Positions 25,544-36,170 of a stretch of 64,000 nucleotides of DNA are shown one piece after another. Numbering within the stretch: the stretch's first letter is position 1; each line of letters opens with the position of its first letter. The notes under the pieces were generated by a model. It ran no database searches and had not been told where the DNA came from. It saw only the letters and a list, made by a program, of their open reading frames with translations. The stretch is from Dastarcus helophoroides (lineage: Eukaryota; Arthropoda; Insecta; Coleoptera; Bothrideridae), in the NCBI GenBank assembly GCA_028583605.1, contig CM053333.1:32242976-32306975 (forward strand), written 5' to 3'. A program made the position numbers and the translations under genes.

Positions 25544-26389
25544 TATCACTTTAAGGTGCATCATCGACCGGGACGACAGCATAACAACGCTGACGCTTTG
25601 TCCAGAAGATCTTGTGGGGATTGCAAACATTGCAGACGAGTTGAGGACCATGAGGACATGGTGGATATAAGGGTCACTTCTGTCCAGGCGGAAGACGAAT
25701 GGACTGTTGAAGGTCTTCGGAAGCTACAGAGGAGCGACGCTGATATCGGACCCATATTGGAATGGAAAGAAGCTGGAGACAGACCGGAATGGCAAGAGGT
25801 TTCCGACAGAAGTCCAGCTCTTAAGAATTTGTGGGCTCAATGGAAATCCCTCCAGGAAGAGGACGGGGTACTGAAGAGAGCATGGGAAAGCGCGGATGGA
25901 AAGCGTGTCAACTTGCAGTTGGTGGTGCCTCAGCAGAAGATTTCACAGGTCTTGTGGGAGATGCATAATGGGACCTCTGGTGGATATCTAGGGATGAACA
26001 AGACCCTGGAGAAGGTTCGAAAACGGTTCTATTGGGTTAACTGCAGGGAGGACGTCGAGCGGTGGTGTCGGAAATGTGTCACCTGCGCTGCATCCAAGGG
26101 CTCTCGTATAAGAACAAAAGGGGCCCTGAAGCAATACAATGCGGGAGCTCCATTCGAAAGAATTACAATCGATGTGGCAGGACCATTCCCAGCTTCAGAC
26201 GATGGCAACAAGTACATCCTGGTGGCCATGGATTATTTCAGTAAATGGCCTGAAGATTATGCCATCCCGAACCAGGAAGCTACCACAGTCGCAAGGGTTC
26301 TTGTGTTCTTGTGTTCATCTGTCGATTTGGTGTTCCCTTGGAACTACACTCGGAACTACACTCGGACCAGGGAAGCAACTTTGAATTGA
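25544..26389 (+). pseudogene. pol: pol fragment: linker and N-terminal integrase
   Basis: Same frame as the preceding fragment after the TAG. It starts in the conserved YHFKVHHRPGRQHNNADALS linker. The integrase zinc-binding region is at about 25950-26100. The first His (MHN), and Cys pairs in WCRKCVTC, are present, but the usual second His of the GGHLG block is Tyr (GGYLG). The first catalytic Asp of the DDE triad is in IDVAGP. A tandem 8-bp duplication (TTCTTGTG twice, 26298-26313) throws the frame off, so the last 25 or so codons to 26389 are nonsense. Confidence 0.88.
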
Positions 26390-26691
26390 GGGTTTTCCAA
26401 GAGGTGTGTCGTCTTCTTGAAATAAGGAAAACTCGAACAACACCTCTTCATCCACAGTCTGACGGAATGGTGGAGAGATTTAACAGGACCTTAGAGGAAC
26501 ATCTTTCGAAGGTCGTTTCCAAACATCAGATAGACTGGGATCGACATCTACCACTGTTTCTGATGGCCTATCGCGCGGCAACTCATGAAACTACAAGTCA
26601 GACGCCGGCAAAAGTGATCTTCGGAAGGGAACTGCGGCTTCCGTGTGACTTGGTGTTTGGATCACCAAGGAATATCCCCAGGGTTTCGTAG
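26311..26691 (+). pseudogene. pol: pol fragment: integrase catalytic core, second half
   Basis: Carries the second catalytic Asp (SDQGSNFE) and the catalytic Glu (PQSDGMVERFNRT), then the WDRHLPLFLMAYRAATHETT block common to gypsy integrases. A 12-bp in-frame duplication (26341-26364) adds four residues just before the second Asp. The frame is lost again at about 26660-26672, so the final codons before the TAG at 26689 are out of phase. Confidence 0.9.
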
Positions 26692-27002
26692 ATGACTTGA
26701 GGCAAGCGATATTGAAGACGCATGCCCTGGTGCGGACGAAGATCAACTTGGCGACGGACCGGATGAAGGCCAGGTATGACGTGAATGCCAATCATGGTGG
26801 TTTCAGTGAGGGCGAATTGGTATGGCTATACAACCCTCAGCGAAAGAAAGGAGTTTCGCCAAAGTTTACGCCATCTTCGGAAGTGCTGAATAGGATCAAC
26901 GACTTGGTATATAGGATCCAGCGTAGCTCCAGGAGTACAATGAAAGTGGTACACCTGAACAGACTATGCAAATATAGTGGCGAAGTGACTGATTGGAACT
27001 GA
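26673..27002 (+). pseudogene. pol: pol fragment: integrase C-terminal domain
   Basis: Third frame of the integrase. The block LATDRMKARYD is followed by LVWLYNPQRKKGVSPKF and NRINDLVYRIQ. These are typical of the gypsy integrase C-terminal domain that binds DNA. The W-E-G-P-Y segment normally found between the last two blocks is missing, which suggests a small in-frame deletion. The frame ends at 27002, only 17 bases before the polypurine tract, so no env gene fits. Confidence 0.85.
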
Positions 27003-27019
27003 TCGGGACGATCATTCCT

Positions 27020-27032
27020 AAGGGGGAGGCAG
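27020..27032 (+). promoter_or_regulatory. Polypurine tract
   Basis: AAGGGGGAGGCAG immediately precedes the 3' LTR. It is the expected primer site for plus-strand DNA synthesis. Confidence 0.85.
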
Positions 27033-27407
27033 TGTAACGCAATGTAAATAGATAAAATAGGATTTAGAATAGAATTGTAAAATTTAGTAAATAAAAAAAG
27101 TTTCTAGAAGGATCTGATAAGGGGAAAGCGACCGCGATAACGAAACAAATGGCAGATAAGCGTTCCAGAAATTTCGGCAAACGATAAGGCTTATCTGCCG
27201 AAAAGTTCTAGAAGCCGGGGGCCAAAACTATAAAAAGGCGGTCAGCTTTCCCTCGAGTCAGTTAGTTAGAGTCAGTGCAATTAGCGAGTTAGTAGAAGTC
27301 AATAATAAGTGAGTTAGTTGTCAATTGTGGTGATCCAAGTTGAGTTCAGTAATAAAGTGGGTCTTATTCGATTAGTGTAATCAATTCGAACCTATAAGCC
27401 CGTAACA
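27033..27407 (+). repeat. 3' LTR
   Basis: 375 bp, same ends as the 5' LTR. By-eye differences include GCAATG for GCGATG, AAAGTTTC for AAAGGGTC, and GCGACCGCGATAACG for GCGGCCGCGGTAACG. Several are G to A or C to T type. Confidence 0.95.
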
Positions 27408-27411
27408 ATAT
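27408..27411. other. Target-site duplication, right copy (ATAT)
   Basis: Matches 21457-21460 exactly. Confidence 0.85.
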
Positions 27412-28660
27412 TGATTTTTGTCTAAGTCCCAAATTTTCGAATTTTTCCTAAAGTTTTCTTCAAAAATTGTAAATTTTTTCGTAAAATTTCATTTCTTCGT
27501 AAAATTTTAGCAACAAACAAAATTTATATATTTTTCCCAACATTTCAAAGTTCTGGAAAATATTCTTAAATTCTGAAAAAATTCGTAATTTTGAATCAAA
27601 TTTCAAATTGTATAAAGTTTCAAAGTCTCTTTAAAATATATCGAATGTCCCAAAATTTCTAATTTTGATAATTTTCCTTAAAATCTCAATGTTTTGCTTT
27701 AAATTTAAAACTGTAACAGAAGAAAACTGAACAGTTTGAGGGGTGAAATTTTCAAGAATTTCCAAAGTTCCAAATTTTTGAAGAGATCAAAATTTTTAAA
27801 AATAAATGCCGTTTTCAAAAAAATCGAAAATTTTAGAAAATTCAAAACTGAATTCAAATGTTTAAAGAAGGTTATAATATTCCAAAAAATCGAAAATATT
27901 CATAACTATTGAACTTTGTTAGGGATTGAAAAACGGAGGATATTAAAAATTCCGCAATGTTTCGATATACAACGGACCAGGTTTCGGACTACTGCATCAT
28001 CGGAGGTTATACCAGCAATTGCTGGTACATACACAATATTGTTGAATTTTTAATACATTTTATTTTTTAATCGTTGGTAGGGTTAAATAGTTATAAATAT
28101 TAAAGAATTCCACGAAGTAAGGGTTGAAAAATATTTTTAAAAAAACTAAATTTTCAAGAAAATTTAAAATTTTGAAAATATTCGTAAATCCTTTGGGAAC
28201 TTCTTGAAAATTTCGCCTTTTAACTTTTTCAGTTTTTTTGCAAATATAGTTTTTTTTCCAAAATTTACATATCTTTCAAAACTTCAGCATTTCAAAGTTT
28301 TGACTACTTTTAAAAATTTCGATACTTTTCAAAATTTCGGCCACTTTTTTAAGATTTCGGATACATAATATAAGATTTTTTTGCAAATTCCGAGTTTAAA
28401 TTTGAAATATCGAAACCCGAAATTTCGATTTCGTTTTTTTAATAAAGTTAAGGGTTTTCTTGAAATTTGAACTCAAATTGAACTAAAAATTCAGATTTTC
28501 ACCATAAAAATTTTAACCTTGAAAAATATAAAATATTTTCCTTCAATTTTAGGCAAGGTTGTAACATTAAAGAAAAAAAGATATCACATTTTCTAAATTA
28601 CGTTCAAAAATCAATTTTTAAAAAAATTTAAAAATCAAAAAATGAGTCATCTGGAATTAA
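27412..28660. repeat. AT-rich satellite-like tract, right flank of the gypsy element
   Basis: Continuation of the tract before 21460 with TTTCCCAAAATTT-like words, later in mixed orientation. No gene is present. Confidence 0.7.
27938..28064 (-). mobile_element. Small inverted-repeat element with a hammerhead-like core
   Basis: Terminal inverted repeats ATTAAAAATTC and GAATTTTTAAT bound about 127 bp of less AT-rich sequence, including the palindrome ACCAGCAATTGCTGGT. On the minus strand, CCGAUGA (consensus CUGAUGA, one change) is followed by GAAA, a stem III ACC-U-GGU, and C at the predicted cleavage site (GUC). An AAC and GUU pair fits stem I. Stem II does not pair well. It reads as a decayed Penelope/retrozyme-type hammerhead, and the assignment is uncertain. 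Confidence 0.4.
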
Positions 28661-28661
28661 A

Positions 28662-28781
28662 TCGAAAACCGGAAAAACCGATATTTTTGTTAGAACAAAA
28701 ACCGGTACTGAACCGATATAATTTTTTTGCTGAAACGAAAACCGAAAAGCGGATGGAAAAACATAGCGGTTCGAAGCCCTG
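28662..28781 (-). mobile_element. Possible hAT end fragment
   Basis: The sequence contains AAACCGG and ACCGGTACTGAACCG words. Read inward from 28781, it begins CAGGGCTTCGAACCGCTATG, a hAT-like terminus. The opposite end and a target duplication were not found. A family B copy starts directly after it. Confidence 0.35.
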
Positions 28782-28980
28782 CCTGAATCCAAGAAAGATT
28801 AAAAAACACAAGAGAGGTTGCTTTAAGGCGTTCCGATAGCCAAGCTATCATCTTCGGAGCGATATTAGCACAGCATCTTTCTGAAGATGATAGCTTGGCT
28901 CTCGAAACGTGTTAGTGCAACCTCTGTTGTATTTTTTAATCTTTCTTGGTTTCAGGGGACAAGATTTGTATTTCAATTTT
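28782..28980. repeat. Fold-back family B, near-complete copy
   Basis: Left arm: CCTGAATCCAAGAAAGATT, AACACAAGAGAGGTTGC, CGATAGCCAAGCTATCATC. Right arm: the inverse, CTGAAGATGATAGCTTGGC, TCTCGAAACGTGTTAG, CCTCTGTTGTATTTTTTAAT, CTTTCTTGGTTTCAGGGGAC. In this family each arm carries a hammerhead-like core facing outward on opposite strands. About 18 full or partial copies occur in the window, so it is an abundant fold-back or MITE-like repeat. No protein is encoded. Confidence 0.8.
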
Positions 28981-30600
28981 CGAAATGGATATGTCATGTA
29001 ATCCAAACAAAATAATCGATTATTTCAAGCAGGGGCGTCTTTAAGATAACATATGCAACTTTATGTGGCCCCTATGGCCTTCTAGTTTTAGTCATAAAAA
29101 TACTTTGATCACGCCGACTTTAAATTAATTTTTTAAAATCCTCGTTTTTTTAGTCGTCATTATGGCACGACATGGAATATTCTTTTTAAAGGTGCCCCTA
29201 CCACTGAGAAGCACAGAACCCAAAACCAATGTCCGCCCCTGTACCCAAGAAATAACCAAACAAATGTAAATACATATTAATTATTCGATATGTATACGGA
29301 GTTGATATGCTCTCAATTATTCAACATTTGTATTCAAACCAATTAAACGCAACGAACTTAATTTCTGACTGAAAGTAAACTTGTTCATTTCATTTACAAA
29401 TTTGCATAGAGATTTATGAGTCTGTGACGGATTTACGAATGTTAATTTGATTTTTACGCGTCACTGTAAAATTCGACCGCGCCGTGGATTTGTGGAGCTT
29501 TCAATTGAAATTAAGTCTGAAATTATGTTTGTTCTTTGGCTAATTTGTCTGAAAGAAAATACAAGCACGCCCTCATAAATTATGAAAAATCGCCTAAATG
29601 TATTTAGACGAAGTATATGCAAAGCTCAAAGGGAGACTTTGAAGTTTTTATTTTGTGGAGCAAACAGACATTAATATTAAATTCGTTTCCTTTTTACAAA
29701 ATTTAAAATTGTTTCTACTCGAGCGGTCCGTTTTCGGAGCAATATCGCCCGTTTGGGGGATAATTTATTGTATAAGTTGTGACAGATAACCTAATAATTA
29801 AGAAATTCATTGAGTGGAGGCACCTTTTTATTTTAATTTCAAAAAGTCGTAATTTCTAAAAAGTGCAAGTTACAAAAGAATAAGCACAATGTAGCCGGCA
29901 TGAAAAGAAGAAGTTTAATTAAGAAAAGAAATATCTTCCTACAATTTTTCGAAAGAAATTGTTTCAATCTTGCTGCTAGCCGGCCAACATTTAATATTAG
30001 ACGAGATATATCGCTAGGGAATGTAATTGTTTTTTTAACAATATTATAAGACCATTTAATCCTTCTGACACGGTATTCAATTATAATTTTAAGCTCAAAA
30101 GTAACTTTTGTTATTTAAAAAACTACACATCCTGATTATGAAAATTTAGATTATAAATCAATGGATATAGGATAGAAATAATGTTTTTTTGGTGGTAAAA
30201 CACAAACAAAGGTTTATCGAAATATATCCGAATAAGCTTGATAAAATGAAATTTCGTTGACATTTTAATTGAGCTAATGTGTTCTAGGTTAAACTTTTAA
30301 TTCGTTTTCAAACGAACTTCGAATATCACTTCCTCAAAACAGATTAAAATATGGGGAAATATTATTTCTTATTAATTCAGCTTTTAATCAACTTTTAATT
30401 AAAAGGGTACGTTTCCTTAATTACATTTCCTGAAAAAAAGTTTTGCACTTTTAAATCGCTCAAAAACAATTTATTTTTTAAACGTGTCCTTTCACTGGCA
30501 AATTACTGTGTGAAATAATTTCCCTTCTCTTGCTTAACAAAGCGGGTCATTTTAACGATAATTAAAAATTACTAATTTATTTCCCAACTTAAAGAATTTT
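28981..30600. other. Unique-looking non-coding block
   Basis: Mixed composition without tandem structure. No open frame of note and no RNA gene are seen. Confidence 0.5.
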
Positions 30601-31302
30601 TATTCGATTTAAAGAAAACTTGATGAGGTAACTTTGTCCCAAATTTTATACCCTTCGAGCGATTCCCTTTTTTGATCTTTTACGAAAATTTATAAATTTT
30701 CCGCTCCTACTAATTTACACTTAGGAGGGGGGATTAGTTGTGTCTTCGTTGCGTATTTCTGTACTCAAAACACGATTCTACTTTTTCTCAAAATATCGAC
30801 CCTTTTCCCCCAAATTCTTCAGTTAACGGAATTTCGAGTATTTTCGAAATTGTTTTCCCCCAGATTTACCAATATTTAGCTTTTTTATGTAAGTATTGTC
30901 CACCTTTTGACAAACTATTCGACGACAGTTCGACTGATTCCCTCAAATTTCGCATTTTACTAAAAAAATTCTTGATAGATATATCGAATTTTTTTGACGA
31001 AGTTCTCGAATTTTCGGTTTGCAGAAATTTCTAAATGTTTCCCAAAAGTCGTTTGTTCTCTCGAGTTTTCGATATTTTTCTCGAAATGTTTCACTCACCT
31101 ATTAAACTTGCAACTTATAATCTATAAATTGAATTCAAATTGCACATCGACCTTGGAATTTTAATTACGTCGAATATGAAATTCTGAGAATTGACCAGCT
31201 GATATGTCACCCGATCCCGTATTTCACGGCCACTACTTTATTTAATTTATTTTAAGTAAATCGATTTTTTAAGTCTCGGTTTTTTTAATTTCTCCCCTTT
31301 TT
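30601..31302. repeat. T-rich satellite-like tract
   Basis: TTTCGA and TTTTCGAATTTT words up to about 31090, then a short unique spacer. The 98-codon plus frame at 30738-31034 is repeat-derived. Confidence 0.6.
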
Positions 31303-31542
31303 TTGGTGGAAGGAACTGGGCCTTGGTTGTCTTAAAAAATTGAAAAACAGAACTTGTCCCCTGAAACCAAGAAAGATTAACAAACACAACAAACGTTGCT
31401 CTAAAGCGTTTCGACAGCCAAGCTGTCATCTTCGGAGAGAAACTGAAGATGACAGCTTGGATGCCGAAACGCGTTAGAGCAACCTTTGTTGTGTTTTTTA
31501 ATCTTTCTTGGATTCAGAAGACAAGTTCTGTATTTCAATTTT
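31303..31542. repeat. Fold-back family B, full copy
   Basis: Starts TTGGTGGAAGGAACTGGG, carries inverted ribozyme-like centres (minus at about 31404-31437, plus at about 31441-31480) and ends TTCTGTATTTCAATTTT. In the minus arm, stem II is GACAGC with GCUGUC. In most copies it is GAUAGC with GCUAUC, so the change is compensated on both sides. Confidence 0.85.
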
Positions 31543-31831
31543 TTGCTTCATATTTTAACATTCGCTCTTTTTTGAAATTTTGACAAAATTTGCCAAAACC
31601 CCGAGTTTTACTAAATTTCTACCATTTTTTGAAATTCTGATCCTTTCTAAATTTTGATCTTTTTCTCCAAATTCTCGCATTTGTTAGAAAATTTATTTTT
31701 GTTTTTTTGGAAATTCGATTATTTCTTGAAAATTGTCCTTTCTTCGAAATTTGGATAATTTTTTCAAAAGCCGATTTTTTTAGAAATGTTGACTTAATCT
31801 CAAAATTCAGTCTCTTGTGTTTCTGGAAATT
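31543..31831. repeat. T-rich satellite-like spacer
   Basis: Short tract of TTTGAAATTTT words between two family B copies. Confidence 0.6.
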
Positions 31832-32125
31832 TCAAAAATTGAAATACAAATCTTGTCCCTTGAAATCAAAAAAGATTAGAAAACACAACAAAGGTTGGTG
31901 GAACAAACTTTTTTGTGTTTTCTAATCTTTCTTGCTTTCAGAGAGCAACCTTTGTTGTGTTTTGTAATCTTTCTTGGTTTCATAGAGTCGCCTTTGTTGC
32001 GTTTTCTAATCTTCCTTGGTTTTAGAGCAACCGTTGTTAGGTTTTCTAATCGTTCTTGGTTTCAGGGGACAAGATTTGTATTTCAATTTTTGAAAATAAC
32101 CAAGGACCAATCCGTTCCACCAAAA
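31832..32125. repeat. Fold-back family B with repeated right arm
   Basis: A left arm (CAAATCTTGTCCCTTGAAATC) is followed by four successive variants of the TTGTTGTGTTTTCTAATCTT segment in right-arm orientation (about 31907-32060), then the CCAATCCGTTCCACC terminus. The tandem right arms show local amplification. Confidence 0.75.
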
Positions 32126-34922
32126 TTGAATATAGTATCGATGTTTTAAAAATTTTTTGCATCCCTATGTCAACGTACTGTCAAAAATATTAATTTGCTG
32201 TCTGCCCACTCTAATTTGGAGACCGACGTTAATAGACGTCAGGGCGTACTTTTACCGCCTCTCTAGGGCCCCTTAGAAATCGAATTTCCAAAGTAGCGTC
32301 CGCCTATATTAAAAAAATTTGTGCAAAATTCGAGTTCCTAGAGTTAGCGGTTTGATATATATATATATTAGTCAGTTTCCATTTTTATATATAAAGATAA
32401 AAATTAACGAGCTGCCATTTAAATCCTGTGTGTGCAGATTAGATTAAATGCTTTTTTTAGGTTTACGTCGGTTACTAACAACAACTGATTATTTTATTTT
32501 CGTGCATTTAAACAATCAAAAGTTCAATTATTTAAACAAAAATTTTCTTACAATAACTCGGAATGTTCAAACAAAATTTGTTCTCAAATTCAGAATTTGG
32601 GCTGAAAATTTCCATCTTAATCTGGTGATTTTTCTTGAAATGGGGCTTTAGAATTGAAATTTAAAGAAATATAAATTGAGATTAAACTGAAAATTTAGTG
32701 AACTTACAATTCACAATCAAAAAATTAATAAAATCCCAGGTTGAGACTTTCTCTTCTGCCTAGAAGTTTAACGTTTAATTATTTAATAAAAATTTTGACA
32801 TCAAACGTTCAACTATGTTGCTAAAATTTTAAGTAGTAATTCTGTAGTTAAGTCAAAATTTTGACCTTTCATCAAAATTCAAAATTCGAAAAATGATTTT
32901 TTGCAAATTACGACTTCAGTTTCGAAATTTTCAGGAGAAAACTTCAGTTTTAAGATTGGACTTACAGAGCCCAATTTGTAAGATAAAATAATTGTATTGT
33001 AATGTACCTACCTTACCCACTTGGGTCCAGATCCTTCTAAGTACCAAAGTTGTTACATCTGTTTTATCTAAATTACTTATTCTTATTGTGTGTTAGACGT
33101 TTCCGCCACTTGTAAGATTTAACTAAAGAACAAGCGGAAACCCCGTTGCGAAAAAGGATCAGGGTGTAAAATATATGTATTGTATTTAGAATTAGAATAG
33201 TCAGTCTGGTCAAACCTTTGTTAGAAGTAAGTTTATTATAAGGATTATTTAAAAGTATTAATATATTATAGTACACAAAATCAATCTCTTTAATTATATT
33301 TACTAAATCACGTCCGAGGTATCTACGACGGAAAATCGATTACAGTGTAAGTCAAGACAAGTCAATAAGGATTCAAAAAATGAAAAAGAAAATTTTAAAT
33401 TAAAAACAAATTTCTCAACTTCAAATTCAAAATTTCGAGAAATATTTAATAACATCCACTTTTTATGGTCACAGTTAATTTAGAGCGAATTTGTGCAGAT
33501 TTAATGTACATTTTATCACAAAAAGATGGTAGCTGTTACTATTAGAGTCCTGAAAAGTAGTGAAATAAATCCACTTTGTAACCGAGTGACTTAATCATAA
33601 GGCAGCTACTTCGGTGGAAAGCCCTGGGAATATATTACATTTTAGCGCCGAGTTCTTCCGTATCGGGAAATTCGGGAGGTTCTAAATTGGCTCTCATGTA
33701 ACAGAAAACATTTAGAGCAATGTCGCTGGTGTTATTAAAGTTAAGCTAGTTTGAGAAAACATATTTGCATAGAAAACTCAGCCCTTTAAAGATATAGTTG
33801 CCATTGTTCATTTTAATATTCAGTTTCGGGGCTTTACATTATTCCGGGCATGTTTCACGTTACGGCATATTGTGCTTATTGCATTCTCTTAGGCATATGT
33901 TATGTCTCAATGAAAGCATTATATCTACCAAAACCATTAAAACTAACGTTTTTTTATGCCGAGTACCACTTACGCGCGAGTCCCATTTTAAGAGATTCCT
34001 TCGGAGATGACAGCGGCTTGCATAAAAAAGATTTAGCAGAAAGCAGACGCGGAGCCGAAATTTCAACTAAATCGTAAAAAATGCCCCTTTTTAAATAGAT
34101 TTGTTTGTTGGCCGAAGTAAACATAAATCCAGAATACACCAGCGATGAACGGTTTTCTTTAAAACGTGTTTATTATCTCAAAAGAGGCGACTTCCTCTAT
34201 CAATGTTGGTGTTGTCTAAGTGGAGTTTTATTACACAGTATTTTCGTTGTTTAACACTTCGTTAAATTGAGTTATTGGGTTTGGTTTTGATAAGAAGTCA
34301 ACCCATGTGGATAAAAGAACCCAGTTTATGACAAATAATCGTCGAACGGGGGTTAAAACGATGTCGTTTACTAAGGTTGTAAAAACCCGACACGAAAAAC
34401 TAAAGGCTTTTCTCGCTTAAAGCCTATTGGATCTCATCAATTACATCTAACGAACGATTGAAAAATTTACCCCACCGAGAGTGTGTAATTTAAAAATAAC
34501 CTTCCCAAAGAAGCATGCAAAGCAGTAAAAGTGATATAAACGAAATGAAAATACCACTTCGAGAGGCCCATTTCAGAGGTAGATAAAATTGTAATTTGAT
34601 TTCCTTGTAAAGTGGTCTTCCATTCTCGAATTTATATTTGTCAATCTGACCCAAATTTTGGATTAAAGTTTGATTCGCACGCTATTTGCGCCAAATGCAT
34701 GTACATAAAAGAGCTCGCAAACGTTGCGTTTATACCAAAATATTACTCCTTCTGCCTTCTGCGATGGAAATTCGGCTTCAGTGAAGTTCTTTTGCTTTTA
34801 TGAAATAAATAGGGAATAGGGACATCCGCGCGGTTCGGAGATGTAAACCGGTATTTATTTTATACTAACGGATCCGAGAAAATGCTGACTATGGATCTTA
34901 GCACAGTCGATCACAGAACAAA
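32126..34922. other. Unique-looking non-coding block
   Basis: AT-rich in its first half (32126-33000), with a short TA repeat near 32352. More balanced sequence follows. Several short frames around 33800-34140 overlap on both strands without recognisable motifs. A TAGGGATGC terminus-like word in minus orientation is at about 32156-32166. I see no gene I can support. Confidence 0.45.
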
Positions 34923-35122
34923 CCCGATTCCGTTTCGATTGCGATCTAACTGGAGCATTTACTCTGGCCTTAGTCATTATCAATCGCTTTGTGTTTTGTG
35001 TCATTCATTAAATTTTCTCTGCAACTCTGAGGACATATCAAGTTAACGGAACAATCGCTGAATTGATAAACGATTGAGTGCCTTAACATATAAATTACAA
35101 CTAGGTTATGAATATTGGAAAG

Positions 35123-35187
35123 TTTACAGCATTCATACTGATCAGGTCAAGGGAGGATGAAACCGGTCTATGGTTGTTGGCTGTAAA
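35123..35187 (+). ncRNA. Hammerhead ribozyme motif, array unit 1
   Basis: Core CUGAUCA (one change from CUGANGA, at G8), then a short stem II, GAAA, stem III ACC with GGU, and cleavage expected after C at 35168 (GUC). Stem I pairs CAUA (35134-35137) with UAUG (35169-35172) plus one wobble. After an internal loop, UUUACAGC (35123-35130) pairs perfectly with GCUGUAAA (35180-35187). The G8 change probably reduces or abolishes activity in this copy. Confidence 0.7.
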
Positions 35188-35434
35188 TAATTTCAACTGT
35201 AACACGTTTAACTATTTCACCCGATTCTGTTTCGATTACGATCTAACTGGAGCATTTGCTCTAACCTTAGTCATTATCAATTGTGTTTTGTGTCATTCGT
35301 TGACTTTTTCTCGCCAACTTCTAGTAATACCTGAGGACATATCGAGTTAATGGGAGAATTTCTGAATTGATAAACGATTGAGTTTTAAAGCAACTTCACA
35401 TATAAATTTCAACCAGGTTATGTATATTGAAAAG

Positions 35435-35499
35435 TTTACAGCGTTCGTACTGATGAGCTCAAGGAAGGACGAAACCGGTCTATGGTTGTTGGTTGAAAA
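35435..35499 (+). ncRNA. Hammerhead ribozyme motif, array unit 2
   Basis: The best core of the array: perfect CUGAUGA at 35450-35456, then a short stem II with loop AAGGAA, GAAA at 35471-35474, stem III ACC with GGU, and C at 35480 before the predicted cut. The inner stem I has four pairs including one G-U, plus a further wobble. The outer stem I keeps 7 of 8 pairs. Stem II is best drawn as G-C, one bulged base, U-A and C-G. Confidence 0.78.
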
Positions 35500-35752
35500 T
35501 AATTTCAACTGTAACACGTTTAACTATTTTCACCGGATTCCGTTTCGATTACAATCTAACTGGAGCATTTGCTCTAACCTTAGTCAATATGAATTGCTTT
35601 GTGTTTTATGTCATTCGTTGACTTTTTCTCGCCAACTCCCAGTGATACCTGAGGACATATCGAGTTAATGGGATAATTTCTGAACTGATAAACGATTGAG
35701 TTTCAAAGCAACTTTACATATAAATTTCAACTAGGTTATGTATATTGGAAAG

Positions 35753-35817
35753 TTTACAGCGTTCATATCGATCAGCTTAAGGAAGGACGAAACCGGTCTA
35801 TGGTTGTTGATTGAAAC
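35753..35817 (+). ncRNA. Hammerhead ribozyme motif, array unit 3 (decayed)
   Basis: GAAACCGGUC is intact (35789-35798) but the core reads UCGAUCA, with three changes from the consensus. The outer stem I has lost several pairs. Likely inactive. Confidence 0.6.
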
Positions 35818-36071
35818 TAATTTCAACTGTAATACGTTTAACTGTTTTCACCGGATTCCGTCTCGATTACGATCTTACTGAAGCATTTGCTCTAACCTTA
35901 GTCATTATCAATTGCTTTGTGTTTTGTGTCATTCGTTGACTTTTTCTCGCCAACTTCCAGTGATACTTGAGCACATATCGAGTTAATAGGAGAATTTCTG
36001 AATTAATAAACGATTGAATTTCAAAGCAACTTCACATATAAATTTCAATCAGGTTATGTATGTTGAAAATG

Positions 36072-36136
36072 TTCACCGCATTCATACCGATGAGGCCAAG
36101 GAAGGGCGAAACCAATCTATGGCTGTTATTTGTAAA
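36072..36136 (+). ncRNA. Hammerhead ribozyme motif, array unit 4
   Basis: Core CCGAUGA (U4 to C). Stem II shows C-G pairs where units 1 and 2 have U-A, a two-sided change that supports the helix. The stem III side has AAUC in place of GGUC. Partly decayed. Confidence 0.62.
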
Positions 36137-36170
36137 TAATTTCAACTGTAACACGTTCAATTGTTTCACA

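Larger units (their letters stand above)
21461..27407 (+). mobile_element. Ty3/gypsy LTR retrotransposon (Metaviridae), 5.95 kb, inactive
   Basis: Order: 5' LTR, tRNA-Leu primer site, gag, pol (protease, reverse transcriptase, RNase H, integrase), polypurine tract, 3' LTR. No env frame exists between pol and the tract. The two 375-bp LTRs differ at about 15 positions by eye (about 4%), so the insertion is fairly old. Gag and pol overlap in different frames. Lesions: a nonsense codon in gag (22276), a frameshift in the reverse transcriptase (about 24555), a nonsense codon after RNase H (25541), an 8-bp duplication (26298-26313) and a further frameshift (about 26665) in integrase. A tRNA-Leu primer site and this domain order fit the insect Mdg3-like group. 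That subgroup placement is inference. Confidence 0.95.
34923..36170 (+). mobile_element. Tandem hammerhead satellite / retrozyme-like array
   Basis: About four head-to-tail units. Unit starts (GGTTATG) are at 35104, 35416, 35734 and 36052, with lengths of 312, 318 and 318, a partial unit before and another after. Conserved blocks include TTTCGATTACGATCTAACTGG, TTGACTTTTTCTCGCCAACT and GAGGACATATCGAGTTAA. Each full unit and the last partial one carries a hammerhead motif on the plus strand, at the same place. Units differ at scattered positions, so the array is moderately old. Similar tandem ribozyme satellites are known in cave crickets, newts and schistosomes. The retrozyme assignment is inference. 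Confidence 0.8.

Noticed and set aside
27003..27032. An env gene between pol and the 3' LTR
   Set aside because: Only 30 bases lie between the pol stop and the LTR, and no envelope frame exists elsewhere in the element.
32990..33370. Possible solo LTR with TGTAATG-like start and TTACA-like end
   Set aside because: No duplicated flanks, no matching second copy, and TATA and poly-A signals are not in convincing order.
34923..36170. CRISPR array
   Set aside because: Units are 312-318 bp with no short repeat and spacer alternation, and the context is a eukaryotic genome.
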